From: a virus
Strand: one strand, 5' to 3'
DNA: 50,494 bases
Virus record (IMG/VR): IMGVR_UViG_3300020020_000046
Location: 1-50,494 of that record
Positions 37,369-44,807 of this stretch are shown here, piece by piece. The notes below the pieces were generated by a model. It was given only the letters and a program-made list of their open reading frames with translations, was not told where the DNA came from and ran no database searches. The first letter of the stretch is position 1; each line of letters starts with the position of its first letter. The position numbers and the translations under genes are program-made.

Positions 37369-39048
37369 CTACTGGCTGGCCGTCCAGCTGACGATCAGAC
37401 CGAGCAGGCGGACGGCGCCGACGTAGGTGTCCGCACCGTCCGCGCCGATGCGCTGCAGCTCGATGCGCATGCGGGCGCCGGCACCCGATGGCGTGACGCC
37501 GGTCGATTGCAGGTTCTCGGTCACGAGGATGTTCACCGTCCGCGCCGCGCTGATCCCGGTGAACGCGGTCGTGGTTCCAGCCGCCGTCACGTCCGAGCCC
37601 GTGGCGAGCTCCTTGGCCGAGACCGACCAGCGGACCGTGTGCGCCACGCCGTCGGTCGCGGCCGGACTCCACAGCGGGCGGACGCTGATGACGCCCGAGA
37701 GATAGTCGTCCGGCACCTGCCACGACCAGAACGCGCCCGACGTTGCGGCGTCGGGATAGTTGACCGCGTTGGAGAAGTTGACGGGCCCGCCGCCGACGAG
37801 GATGAGGGTCGCGGTCCCATCCATCCCGGCCCCCTGCGGCAGAAGGAACGCCTGGCGGGTCACGTCGGCGTGGTCGGCCGCGCCGTGGCCGATGACCGAC
37901 ACGCCCGTGCCGCCGAGCTGCAGCGCGCCGAGCACGTTGAGCGTGTCGCCGGCGGCGACCTCGGCCACGTCGGCCGCGGTCCGCGACAGCTGCCAGTCGA
38001 GCGCCGCCGTGCCGCCGCCGAACAGCAGGCGCGGCACTCCTGAGCCGCTGAGGCCGAGCTCGAGGCTGTCGAACTCCTCGTTGCTATGACGCGCCTCGAG
38101 CGATACGGGGACCCAGCTGCCGACGAACGGCGCGAACGGCAGCGGGTCGGGGCTGTAGGCGTAGTGGAGCTGGGGCTCGCCAAAGAAGATGTAGGCAGAC
38201 TCGGCGGCGGCGGTCGTCTTGACCGCGTTGATGCGCAGTCGCCATGTGTACGAGTCGGCGGGCGTACCGCCCAGCGCCACGACGAGCTGGCGCACCGGGA
38301 ACACCTCGCCGGTGGTGCCTGCGAGATCGGCGAAGGTGACCCATTCGCTCGCCGCCACGACCGACGCGCCGTCGAACAGTTCGAGTCGGGCCCGGGCTGT
38401 GGCGTACGACGAGCCGACGGCGTCGCCCAGGCGCGTAACGCGGCAGGCGCCGACAAGCCACGGCAACGGGCTGATGCCGTCGCAGGAGAAATCGACGGTC
38501 GGATAGATGTAGAAATCGGCGTCGTAGGTATTCGTCGAGGTCCCGGTGCCGAGCTCGACGATCGCCGAGTTCAGCGGGTTGTTGTCGGGGTCGCCACGCT
38601 GGTACAGGTCGTCGACGACCGGGTTGGCGGGGGCCGTGCCCGAGTTGAGCACGTAGTGCGCCGACCAATGCGGCAGGACTCGGACCGGCGCCGCGCCGAA
38701 TGCCACGCCCGGCGCGCTCTCGAGGAGCGCGTTGCGCAGCAGGTTGGTCTGACCGATGACGGGCTCGGCGTTGCCGAGCGTGCCCGATACCTGCTCACCC
38801 TTACGCAGCCGGTCGAGCAACGAGTCGTCGATCGCCGGGCGGGCGGGCTCGCCGGGGCGCGGCGTCCAGTCGAGCAACGACGTCGGCGGGCGCAGCCGCT
38901 CGACCGAGCTGCGCACCTCGGCGGTCACGAGCTGCTGACGCGTCTTGCGGATCGCGACGGCGACCGTGCCGAAGTTCGCCCTGTTCTCAGCTTCCTGCTC
39001 GTCGACTCGGCGCTTGAGCGCCGCGAGCTCGGCGCGAAGGTCAGCCAT
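37369..39048 (-). CDS. Tail fibre or appendage protein, 559 aa
   Basis: ATG at 39048 overlaps the previous stop by one base (TGATG). Residues 1-50 are a charged coiled coil (MADLRAELAALKRRVDEQEA), then Pro-rich linkers, then a long Gly/Ser/Thr-rich beta domain with repeated strand patterns (RINAVKTTAAAESAYIFFGE, VSVIGHGAADHADVTRQAFL). This plan fits a trimeric receptor-binding appendage. The last gene of the tail region, just before the lysis promoter, fits the usual place of tail fibres. Confidence 0.8.
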   Translation of the reverse strand: MADLRAELAALKRRVDEQEAENRANFGTVAVAIRKTRQQLVTAEVRSSVERLRPPTSLLDWTPRPGEPARPAIDDSLLDRLRKGEQVSGTLGNAEPVIGQTNLLRNALLESAPGVAFGAAPVRVLPHWSAHYVLNSGTAPANPVVDDLYQRGDPDNNPLNSAIVELGTGTSTNTYDADFYIYPTVDFSCDGISPLPWLVGACRVTRLGDAVGSSYATARARLELFDGASVVAASEWVTFADLAGTTGEVFPVRQLVVALGGTPADSYTWRLRINAVKTTAAAESAYIFFGEPQLHYAYSPDPLPFAPFVGSWVPVSLEARHSNEEFDSLELGLSGSGVPRLLFGGGTAALDWQLSRTAADVAEVAAGDTLNVLGALQLGGTGVSVIGHGAADHADVTRQAFLLPQGAGMDGTATLILVGGGPVNFSNAVNYPDAATSGAFWSWQVPDDYLSGVISVRPLWSPAATDGVAHTVRWSVSAKELATGSDVTAAGTTTAFTGISAARTVNILVTENLQSTGVTPSGAGARMRIELQRIGADGADTYVGAVRLLGLIVSWTASQ

Positions 39049-40178
39049 CAGGCGGCCGTCGGGAGCTGCAGCACGAGCGAGGGATGATAGCCCTCGTCGT
39101 CCATGATCCCGCGCACGCCGACGATGCGGTACGGCGCATCGATGACCGTGCGACCGCGGGTGATCTCGACGCCGATCGTGTCCTCGATATCCCAGCCATC
39201 GAACGGCTCGAACAGGTCCGCGCGCAAGTCGACGCTGATGTTGCGAGCGAGCTGGGTGGCCTCCTTGACCGCCCGGGCGGTGATCGCCTGCTGGGCATCG
39301 GCCTCGGTCGCCGCGCCGACCACGCCGGCCAGCGTCTTGATGGCAAACACGTCCTGGCGCAGCCCGTAGATGGCGGCGTTGGGCGCGTCGGTCTTGACGA
39401 TCTCGGTCGCGCCACCGCCGGCCGACGTGCCGATCGTGGCGAGGTCGTTGCGCAGCGCCGAGAAGCCCGGGACGTGCCGGAAGTCGAGCACGTTGCCCGG
39501 GTAGACGAGCACCTTGCCGGTGATGGCGCTGCCCGCGTTCTTGAGGAACGTGAAGGTGAACGGGCTGGTCCGGCTGATGCCGAAGGTCACGTTGTTGACG
39601 GTGTTCGCCCGGCCGATCTCGGACAGGTCGAACATGAGCAGCAGGCGCGGCACGTCGATGACCCCGAACCGCGCGTCGGTCTTGATCGGCGTGACGCCGT
39701 CGAGCGCGAGCGGGTTCTCGATCGTGCCGGTCACCACGTGGCCGAACAGGCTCGAGGTCGCGCCCTTGGCCAGCAGCCACTCGGGCTGCGCGATCTCGGT
39801 GCCGAGCATCTTGTTCTGGTAGAGCGTCCGATAGCCGGTCCGCGACAGCGACAGCTCGGCGAGGTAGTTCCACGCCGTCCAGACGACGTCCTCGCCGGCC
39901 TCGTCGGGCTCGTTGAGCCGTCCGGTGAACACGATCGCGCTATAGCCCGTGGCGTCGTTGACGTAGGTGACCTGGATGTGGGTCCGCAACGGCAGCAACC
40001 GCAGGTTGTGAGCCGAGTTCTGGCGCAGGGTGAAATAGCAGTTGGCCGGATAGCGGCTGTAGCACGACCAGCCGACGGCCAGCGCGTCGCCGATGACCCC
40101 GTCGAGCGTCGAGCGACCGAAGTGGGCCGCGCTGTTGGTCCAGTATTCGATGATGAGGCGCGGGTTCGGGACGCCCAC
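39048..40178 (-). CDS. Baseplate hub or tail-tip protein, 376 aa
   Basis: GTG at 40178 (VGVPNPRLIIEYWTNSAAHF), preferred because sequence upstream in frame belongs to the previous gene's end. Pattern of strands and a segment 'RTHIQVTYVNDATGYSAIVF' with 'WTAWNYLAELSLS' resembles hub/Tal-type proteins that follow the distal tail protein. Then 'DAPYRIVGVRGIMDDEGYHP' at the end. Position after the distal-tail-like gene supports a baseplate role. Confidence in family is moderate. Confidence 0.65.
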   Translation of the reverse strand: MGVPNPRLIIEYWTNSAAHFGRSTLDGVIGDALAVGWSCYSRYPANCYFTLRQNSAHNLRLLPLRTHIQVTYVNDATGYSAIVFTGRLNEPDEAGEDVVWTAWNYLAELSLSRTGYRTLYQNKMLGTEIAQPEWLLAKGATSSLFGHVVTGTIENPLALDGVTPIKTDARFGVIDVPRLLLMFDLSEIGRANTVNNVTFGISRTSPFTFTFLKNAGSAITGKVLVYPGNVLDFRHVPGFSALRNDLATIGTSAGGGATEIVKTDAPNAAIYGLRQDVFAIKTLAGVVGAATEADAQQAITARAVKEATQLARNISVDLRADLFEPFDGWDIEDTIGVEITRGRTVIDAPYRIVGVRGIMDDEGYHPSLVLQLPTAA

Positions 40179-40179
40179 C

Positions 40180-41103
40180 TCAGCGCCGTGCCTGCCGGTA
40201 GGCGATCGTGATGCTGGTGACGTTGGTCGTGTTGCCCGCAGCCGCCGCGTTGCCACCAGCGCTGATGTAGCCGAACAACGTCGACGCGGCCGTGTTGCGC
40301 AGGTCCGCCCGGTGCGTGGCGCCCTTCTTGATGATGCCGGTCGCGGTGTCCCAGGTGAAGGTCCCCGCCGTCTCGCCGGCCATGTTCAGCGACAGCGACG
40401 CGACATCGCCAAGGTCGATCGTGAGGCCCGCACTCCCGGCGCCCGACATGACGATGGTCACGAGCGGGAACACGGCCACGCCCTGTGCGGCGGTCCAGTT
40501 CGGGCAGTTCGCCGCGAAGCCGTTGGCGCCGTTGAGCACGACCGACTCGGCCGTGTCGATATAGCGCCGCGGGTCCGGGCAGACGAGCTCGCAGGCGAAC
40601 GTCACGCTGTCGCCCCCCGAGCGACGCCCGGGCAGGATCGGGAAGCCCGCCGGGCGGGCCATGAACCGCTCCTTGACGTACTGGCCGTCACCGAGCCCGG
40701 TCACCGGGTCGGTCCACGCCACGCCGCGCCCGGTGACGACCTCGGTCGTGTCGGTGAAGGTGAACGGCAGGACGCCCTCGGTCGCGGGGCTGGCGCGCTG
40801 CGCCTCCTCGACGTCGAACGCCGCCTCCATCGCGGCGATCTGGTCGGACAGCTTCGCGCCGGTCGACGCCTTGAGGATGCCCGACAGGCTGATGTAGCGG
40901 AACACGAGCGTCGCATCACCGAGGTCGCCGCCGGTGAGCAGGTGCAGCGCCTCGCGCTGGTCGCGCTGCTGCAGGCGGGTCGGGTCGAAGCTCTGGACCC
41001 GGGCCGTGTCGGCGATGAAGGCCGGGACCTCGACGCCCGCCGCCGAGCGGTGCGCGTTGAACACGAAGCCCCGGTATTCCATCGGGAAGTAGTAGGGGTT
41101 CAC
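40180..41103 (-). CDS. Distal tail (Dit)-like protein, 307 aa
   Basis: GTG at 41103, three bases after the previous stop. A beta-rich N-terminus (MNPYYFPMEYRGFVFNAHRS), a central 'YVKERFMARPAGFPILPGRR' then 'FACELVCPDPRRYIDTAESV', and a C-terminal galectin-like strand pattern ('VTIVMSGAGSAGLTIDLGDV'). A DPRRY-type motif followed by a beta sandwich is common in distal tail proteins. A hub-like protein directly follows. No tape-measure gene precedes it, which is odd for a siphovirus. Confidence 0.65.
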   Translation of the reverse strand: MNPYYFPMEYRGFVFNAHRSAAGVEVPAFIADTARVQSFDPTRLQQRDQREALHLLTGGDLGDATLVFRYISLSGILKASTGAKLSDQIAAMEAAFDVEEAQRASPATEGVLPFTFTDTTEVVTGRGVAWTDPVTGLGDGQYVKERFMARPAGFPILPGRRSGGDSVTFACELVCPDPRRYIDTAESVVLNGANGFAANCPNWTAAQGVAVFPLVTIVMSGAGSAGLTIDLGDVASLSLNMAGETAGTFTWDTATGIIKKGATHRADLRNTAASTLFGYISAGGNAAAAGNTTNVTSITIAYRQARR

Positions 41104-41106
41104 GGG

Positions 41107-41763
41107 TCAGCCCAGGGTCAGGATCGCGCGCTTGGCCCCGGTCAGGTTGCGGCTGTTGTCGCGGACCCCGGACTCGAAATCGGTCCGCGCCTGGCGGAGC
41201 AGCTCGACGAGGTCGGCCGGGGTGAGGCTGTTCTGCCGGTTCTCGTTCTGGAAGCGCTCGAAGTTGGCCATCTTCGAGATCATCCGGCGGTAGGCCTCGA
41301 CGCGGGCCCCGGCGTAGACGATCCACTCGAGCCCGTTGGGGATGTCGCACGACGAGCCGCCGGCGGCCGGGATGATGTACGGCTTGTAGCCGATGACGCG
41401 GAGCGTCTGGCCGGCCTGCGGGTTGGGGATGGTCAGCCGCAGCGTCACCGGGCTGGCCGCCTCGTCAACGTACATCTGGAACGTCTTGATATGCCCGGCG
41501 ATGACCGTCGGGGCGGCGATCGACATGATCTCGATGCGCTCGACGTCCTGCAGCCCCGTGAGCGTGTAGTCCTGCGTGTCGAGCACCGTCAGGACCGTCT
41601 CCCGGGTGAGGCGCGCCATGCGCGGCCAGAGCCGCGCGATGGCGCGCTGGATGAACGTGTTGCGCTGGGTCGTCGTGCCCCACGTGTTGTCGCCGTCAAC
41701 GTCGAGACCGAGCTCGTCGTTGAGCCCCGTGGTGCGCAGCTGGTCCAGCGTCAGGAAGGCCAT
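41107..41763 (-). CDS. Head-tail connector or adaptor, 218 aa
   Basis: ATG at 41763. Helical N-terminus (MAFLTLDQLRTTGLNDELGL) with a QRNTFIQRAIARLWPRMARL helix and beta strands in the middle (DVERIEIMSIAAPTVIAGHI). The all-helical ends and beta centre, and its place directly after capsid and decoration genes, fit a connector ring protein. The family cannot be named. Confidence 0.65.
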   Translation of the reverse strand: MAFLTLDQLRTTGLNDELGLDVDGDNTWGTTTQRNTFIQRAIARLWPRMARLTRETVLTVLDTQDYTLTGLQDVERIEIMSIAAPTVIAGHIKTFQMYVDEAASPVTLRLTIPNPQAGQTLRVIGYKPYIIPAAGGSSCDIPNGLEWIVYAGARVEAYRRMISKMANFERFQNENRQNSLTPADLVELLRQARTDFESGVRDNSRNLTGAKRAILTLG

Positions 41764-41779
41764 GTCTCAGCCGATCGCC

Positions 41780-42346
41780 TCAGACGCCCCCAGGAGGCAC
41801 CACACCGGCCGGAGGGATCGGAGCCGGGCTCGCGACCGTCTGGCCGACCTGCGTGGCGTGACGGGCCGCTCCGCGGGCGGCGGCGCGACTCTTGCCGCGT
41901 CGCGTCGGGCGACGCTTGGGCGGGGCCTTCTTGACGGGTGGCTCGTCGACCTCGCTCGGCTCCGGGTCACCGAAGGCTGCGCGAACGAGGCTCTCCTCGT
42001 CATCGTCGTCGTCGGGCTCGTCGTCGACGTCGCCGTTGCGGGCCAGCCAGGCGACAGCGATCGCGTCGCCGGTCGCGGCCTCGCGGCGGATGCTGGCCAG
42101 CAGGGCCGCGCGGCTCGGGAACTCGAGCGCCGGATCGATCGGGCTGACGTAGACCTTGGCGACGCCCTCGCCGACGACCTCGAGGTTGGCGCCCTCGAGC
42201 TCCCACAGCTTCGCGTAGAGCGAGTGCTGATCGTCGACGACCGTCTCGCCGGGCGGGAACCCGCCGCGGATGCCGAAGATGATCTCGTTGTCGGGGCCGA
42301 AATACAGGCCCTCGAGCTCCTTGTGTCGCAAACGGATAGCGGTCAT
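41780..42346 (-). CDS. Hypothetical head-region protein, 188 aa
   Basis: ATG at 42346 has AAGGAG six bases upstream. N-terminal folded part with strands (RLRHKELEGLYFGPDNEIIF), then an Asp-rich linker (DDEPDDDDDEES) and a Lys/Arg/Pro-rich tail (KKAPPKRRPTRRGKSRAAAR). The acidic-then-basic C-terminus is similar to that of assembly or DNA-contact proteins. Between decoration and connector genes. No family is recognised. Confidence 0.75.
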   Translation of the reverse strand: MTAIRLRHKELEGLYFGPDNEIIFGIRGGFPPGETVVDDQHSLYAKLWELEGANLEVVGEGVAKVYVSPIDPALEFPSRAALLASIRREAATGDAIAVAWLARNGDVDDEPDDDDDEESLVRAAFGDPEPSEVDEPPVKKAPPKRRPTRRGKSRAAARGAARHATQVGQTVASPAPIPPAGVVPPGGV

Positions 42347-42373
42347 GTCGGACTCCTTCGATTGCGGGTGGGT

Positions 42374-42406
42374 CCCGCCGGCGGTCCCGGTCAAGGCGCC
42401 GGCGGG
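42374..42406 (-). terminator. 10-bp hairpin between decoration and next gene
   Basis: Perfect inverted repeat CCCGCCGGCG/CGCCGGCGGG, loop 13 bases, 28 bases before the gene start at 42346. It has no T-run. A possible attenuator that would lower connector and tail gene expression relative to capsid and decoration protein. Confidence 0.55.
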
Positions 42407-42437
42407 AACCCGTCAATGATGACCGGGACAGTCCGGC

Positions 42438-42857
42438 CTAGTTGCGTTGCTGCACCCGCTTCCGGGTGTAGATGATGAACGTCAGCTCGCCCGCGGTGAA
42501 GGCCACGGCGCCCGCCGTCGGCCATTCGATCGTGAGCGTGTCGCCGTCAAGGAAGTCGGCGTCACCGGCCGACATCGGGATGACCTTGAACGATCCGACG
42601 GTGGCGCCGTCGGCAAGCACGTAGGTCGTCGTGGCGATGACCGTGCCGCTGGCGGAGCCGCGGCGGAAGTTGAGCACTCGCGACGCACCGGCGCCGGTCG
42701 CGGCCACTTTCACGACGGCCCTGATGCCCACGATCGCCTCGCGGAACCCCATCGGGAGCGAGAGGACCGACGACACCTGGGCGGTGCCGGGCGGGATGCT
42801 GACGGTGATCGGCTTGTGGTCGTGTATCCAGCCGGCGCCGGATGCTTCGTTCGGCAT
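42438..42857 (-). CDS. Head decoration-like protein, 139 aa
   Basis: ATG at 42857 has AAAGGAG seven bases upstream. All-beta pattern with Gly-rich turns ('TVSIPPGTAQVSSVLSLPMG', 'KVAATGAGASRVLNFRRGSA') and a basic tip at the C-terminus. Its place directly after the capsid gene and its size fit a decoration or minor head protein that stabilises the shell. Not recognised at family level. Confidence 0.7.
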   Translation of the reverse strand: MPNEASGAGWIHDHKPITVSIPPGTAQVSSVLSLPMGFREAIVGIRAVVKVAATGAGASRVLNFRRGSASGTVIATTTYVLADGATVGSFKVIPMSAGDADFLDGDTLTIEWPTAGAVAFTAGELTFIIYTRKRVQQRN

Positions 42858-42887
42858 GAGCGGGCTCCTTTCGAGCGGGAACGGTCT

Positions 42888-42917
42888 GCCCGGGCCGGGA
42901 GAAGTGTCGACCCGGGC
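42888..42917 (-). terminator. Hairpin after the capsid gene
   Basis: GCCCGGG/CCCGGGC with a 16-base loop, about 23 bases past the capsid stop. No T-run. With the hairpins at 42374 and 8247 it suggests that late genes are separated by GC-rich hairpins that could tune transcript levels. Confidence 0.45.
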
Positions 42918-42939
42918 GAAACCGTACGGGATCAGCCGG

Positions 42940-44079
42940 TTAGAACAGGCCGGTCGTGGCGAGGGTGTGGATACGGGCGTGAGCGGCTTCGAGCCGGACC
43001 TCGCTCGTGTATTCGCCGCTGATCTGCCACACGTCGTACTCCTTCGACAGCGGCGGCAGCTTCATCGTCGAGAGGGACCGGCCCGTGAGGGGCCCGAACC
43101 CGATCTTGTCCTCGTCCAGAATCCACACCTCGTCGATCGGCATGTGCCGGTCGAGCAGGATGTCGAGCTGGCCGAAGTTGGTCTTGTAGCGCCGGACCAT
43201 CGTGCCCAGCATCTCGTCCTCGTAGTCCGCCTCGCGGTAACCGTCGAGGAACGAGTTGATGCGTCGGGCCTGGGTGGCGTTGGTGACGAGCAGCGACGGC
43301 TCGGCGCCGGCATCCCAAATGGCCTGCATCGCGTCCTCGAGCATGGGCTGCGTCAGCGCCGCCAAGGCCTTGTTGTAGACGTTGGTGATGATGCGCGGCT
43401 GGATGCCGTCCATCGAGCCCGGCAGGACCGCCGTGGCCTGGCTCTTGCGACCGAACAGGAGCGTCCGCTCCATGTTCACGCCGATGATCTCGAGCTGGGC
43501 CCCGATCTGGTACTCCGGGTCGTTCTGACGGGTGTATTTGTCGGTCACCTGCATGGTGGCCGAGACCTTCACCTCCTCCTCGAAAATCTGCGTGTAGTTG
43601 AACAGGCCCGACTTGGTCGTGGTGCGAGCACCGGCGAGGTCGGAGCCCTGCAGCATCGCAGGGGCGAGAAGGGTGATGAGAACGGCCGAGGGGTGAGCCG
43701 CGTTGACCGAGCCGCCCCAGGCGCGCGACACGGTGATCGTGTTGGCGGCCGTGGCCGTGACCCGGACGAGCTCCTGCTCGACCTTGAGGATGTCGTTGAT
43801 GCGGAACTTCGTGTTGCCGTCGCCCGCGGTGATGGTCACGACGACCGGGTCGGTCACGTTGTTGAACGTGGCGCCGACGTCGTTGGACGTGGTCCCGCGG
43901 ACCGTGTCCTCGAGCCACTCGTGCTTGACCGCCGTCACCGCATCGCGGGTGGAGTCGCGACCGATGCGCAGCAGGAGCGGCGTGTCGACAGGCTTGAGCT
44001 TGTCGAGCGCGCTCGAAATGTCGATGGCCTCGTTCACCGTGTCCGAGTAGGTGAACCTCTGGCCTGCGATGACAGCCAT
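42940..44079 (-). CDS. Major capsid protein, SU10/DUF5309 type, 379 aa
   Basis: ATG at 44079 has GGAGG about nine bases upstream. The sequence SGLFNYTQIFEEEVKVSATM, with an early TPLLLRIGRD and a central 'EIIGVNMERTLLFGRKSQA', follows the pattern of the SU10 capsid family (HK97 fold), in which capsid proteins assemble around a scaffold. Positioned after scaffold and before decoration. The capsid shell gene of the phage. The family assignment is made from memory of motifs. Confidence 0.85.
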   Translation of the reverse strand: MAVIAGQRFTYSDTVNEAIDISSALDKLKPVDTPLLLRIGRDSTRDAVTAVKHEWLEDTVRGTTSNDVGATFNNVTDPVVVTITAGDGNTKFRINDILKVEQELVRVTATAANTITVSRAWGGSVNAAHPSAVLITLLAPAMLQGSDLAGARTTTKSGLFNYTQIFEEEVKVSATMQVTDKYTRQNDPEYQIGAQLEIIGVNMERTLLFGRKSQATAVLPGSMDGIQPRIITNVYNKALAALTQPMLEDAMQAIWDAGAEPSLLVTNATQARRINSFLDGYREADYEDEMLGTMVRRYKTNFGQLDILLDRHMPIDEVWILDEDKIGFGPLTGRSLSTMKLPPLSKEYDVWQISGEYTSEVRLEAAHARIHTLATTGLF

Positions 44080-44109
44080 TGGCGGGAGCCTCCATTGGGC
44101 GCCGCCGGG

Positions 44110-44805
44110 TTACTTGCGGTCGGACCTCGCAGCGTTCGCGTCGCGGAACAAACCGCGCAGCGCTCCTACGACCTTCGACTCGCGACCCCGGGGCGCGGAC
44201 TCAGTCGATCGTGGAGCCGCATCGCCCTCGCTCGTGTCGAGTCCGCCGGGTTCCTCGTCACCCTCGCCGCTCGCGTCGGGCTCGTCGTCCGTGTCGGTTG
44301 CCGCCGGGCTGGTCTCGCCACCGTGCTTGTCGCGGAACGCGGCAATGGCGGTGAACATTTCCTCGATGTCGTCGCTGGTCCGTGCGAGGTTCAGCACCTC
44401 GATCGCGTCGGCGGTGAAGTCGTCACCGTAGACGGCTGACTGGACCCTGATCTCGAGCTGGCGCGCCTTCGCTATGGCGTCGCGCTCACGCTCGCTGACC
44501 TCCTCCACGTCCTCGTCCGCTTCGTCACTCGGGGCGCCGTTGCGGATGGCTTGGAGGGCTGCGATGACTTCGGCCTGGCCGGCACCCTTCTCGAGACCGA
44601 GCTCCTTGCGGATCGCGGCGTTGGTTTGGGTTGCCCTGGTGTATTCGGCCTGAGCGATCTGAGCGGTGCGGGCCGGTGACTGGTCCGGGCTTTCCTCGGG
44701 CTCCTCCGCCTCGGCTGGTTCCCCCTCGTCGGGTGGAGTGCCGGCGGCAGGCTCCTCGAGCTCGGCCTCGGGTGTCTCGGGCTCGTCATCCATCGCCGCG
44801 GACAC
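44110..44805 (-). CDS. Probable scaffolding protein, 231 aa
   Basis: GTG at 44805 (or ATG at 44793) just after the giant gene stop. Very acidic, with Glu/Pro-rich ends (ETPEAELEEPAAGTPPDEGE) and a helical middle (TNAAIRKELGLEKGAGQAEV and FTADAIEVLNLARTSDDIEE). A basic C-terminal tip (KVVGALRGLFRDANAARSDR) may bind the capsid. The composition and place next to the capsid gene fit a scaffold. No protease domain is visible. Confidence 0.75.
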   Translation of the reverse strand: MSAAMDDEPETPEAELEEPAAGTPPDEGEPAEAEEPEESPDQSPARTAQIAQAEYTRATQTNAAIRKELGLEKGAGQAEVIAALQAIRNGAPSDEADEDVEEVSERERDAIAKARQLEIRVQSAVYGDDFTADAIEVLNLARTSDDIEEMFTAIAAFRDKHGGETSPAATDTDDEPDASGEGDEEPGGLDTSEGDAAPRSTESAPRGRESKVVGALRGLFRDANAARSDRK

Positions 44806-44807
44806 TA

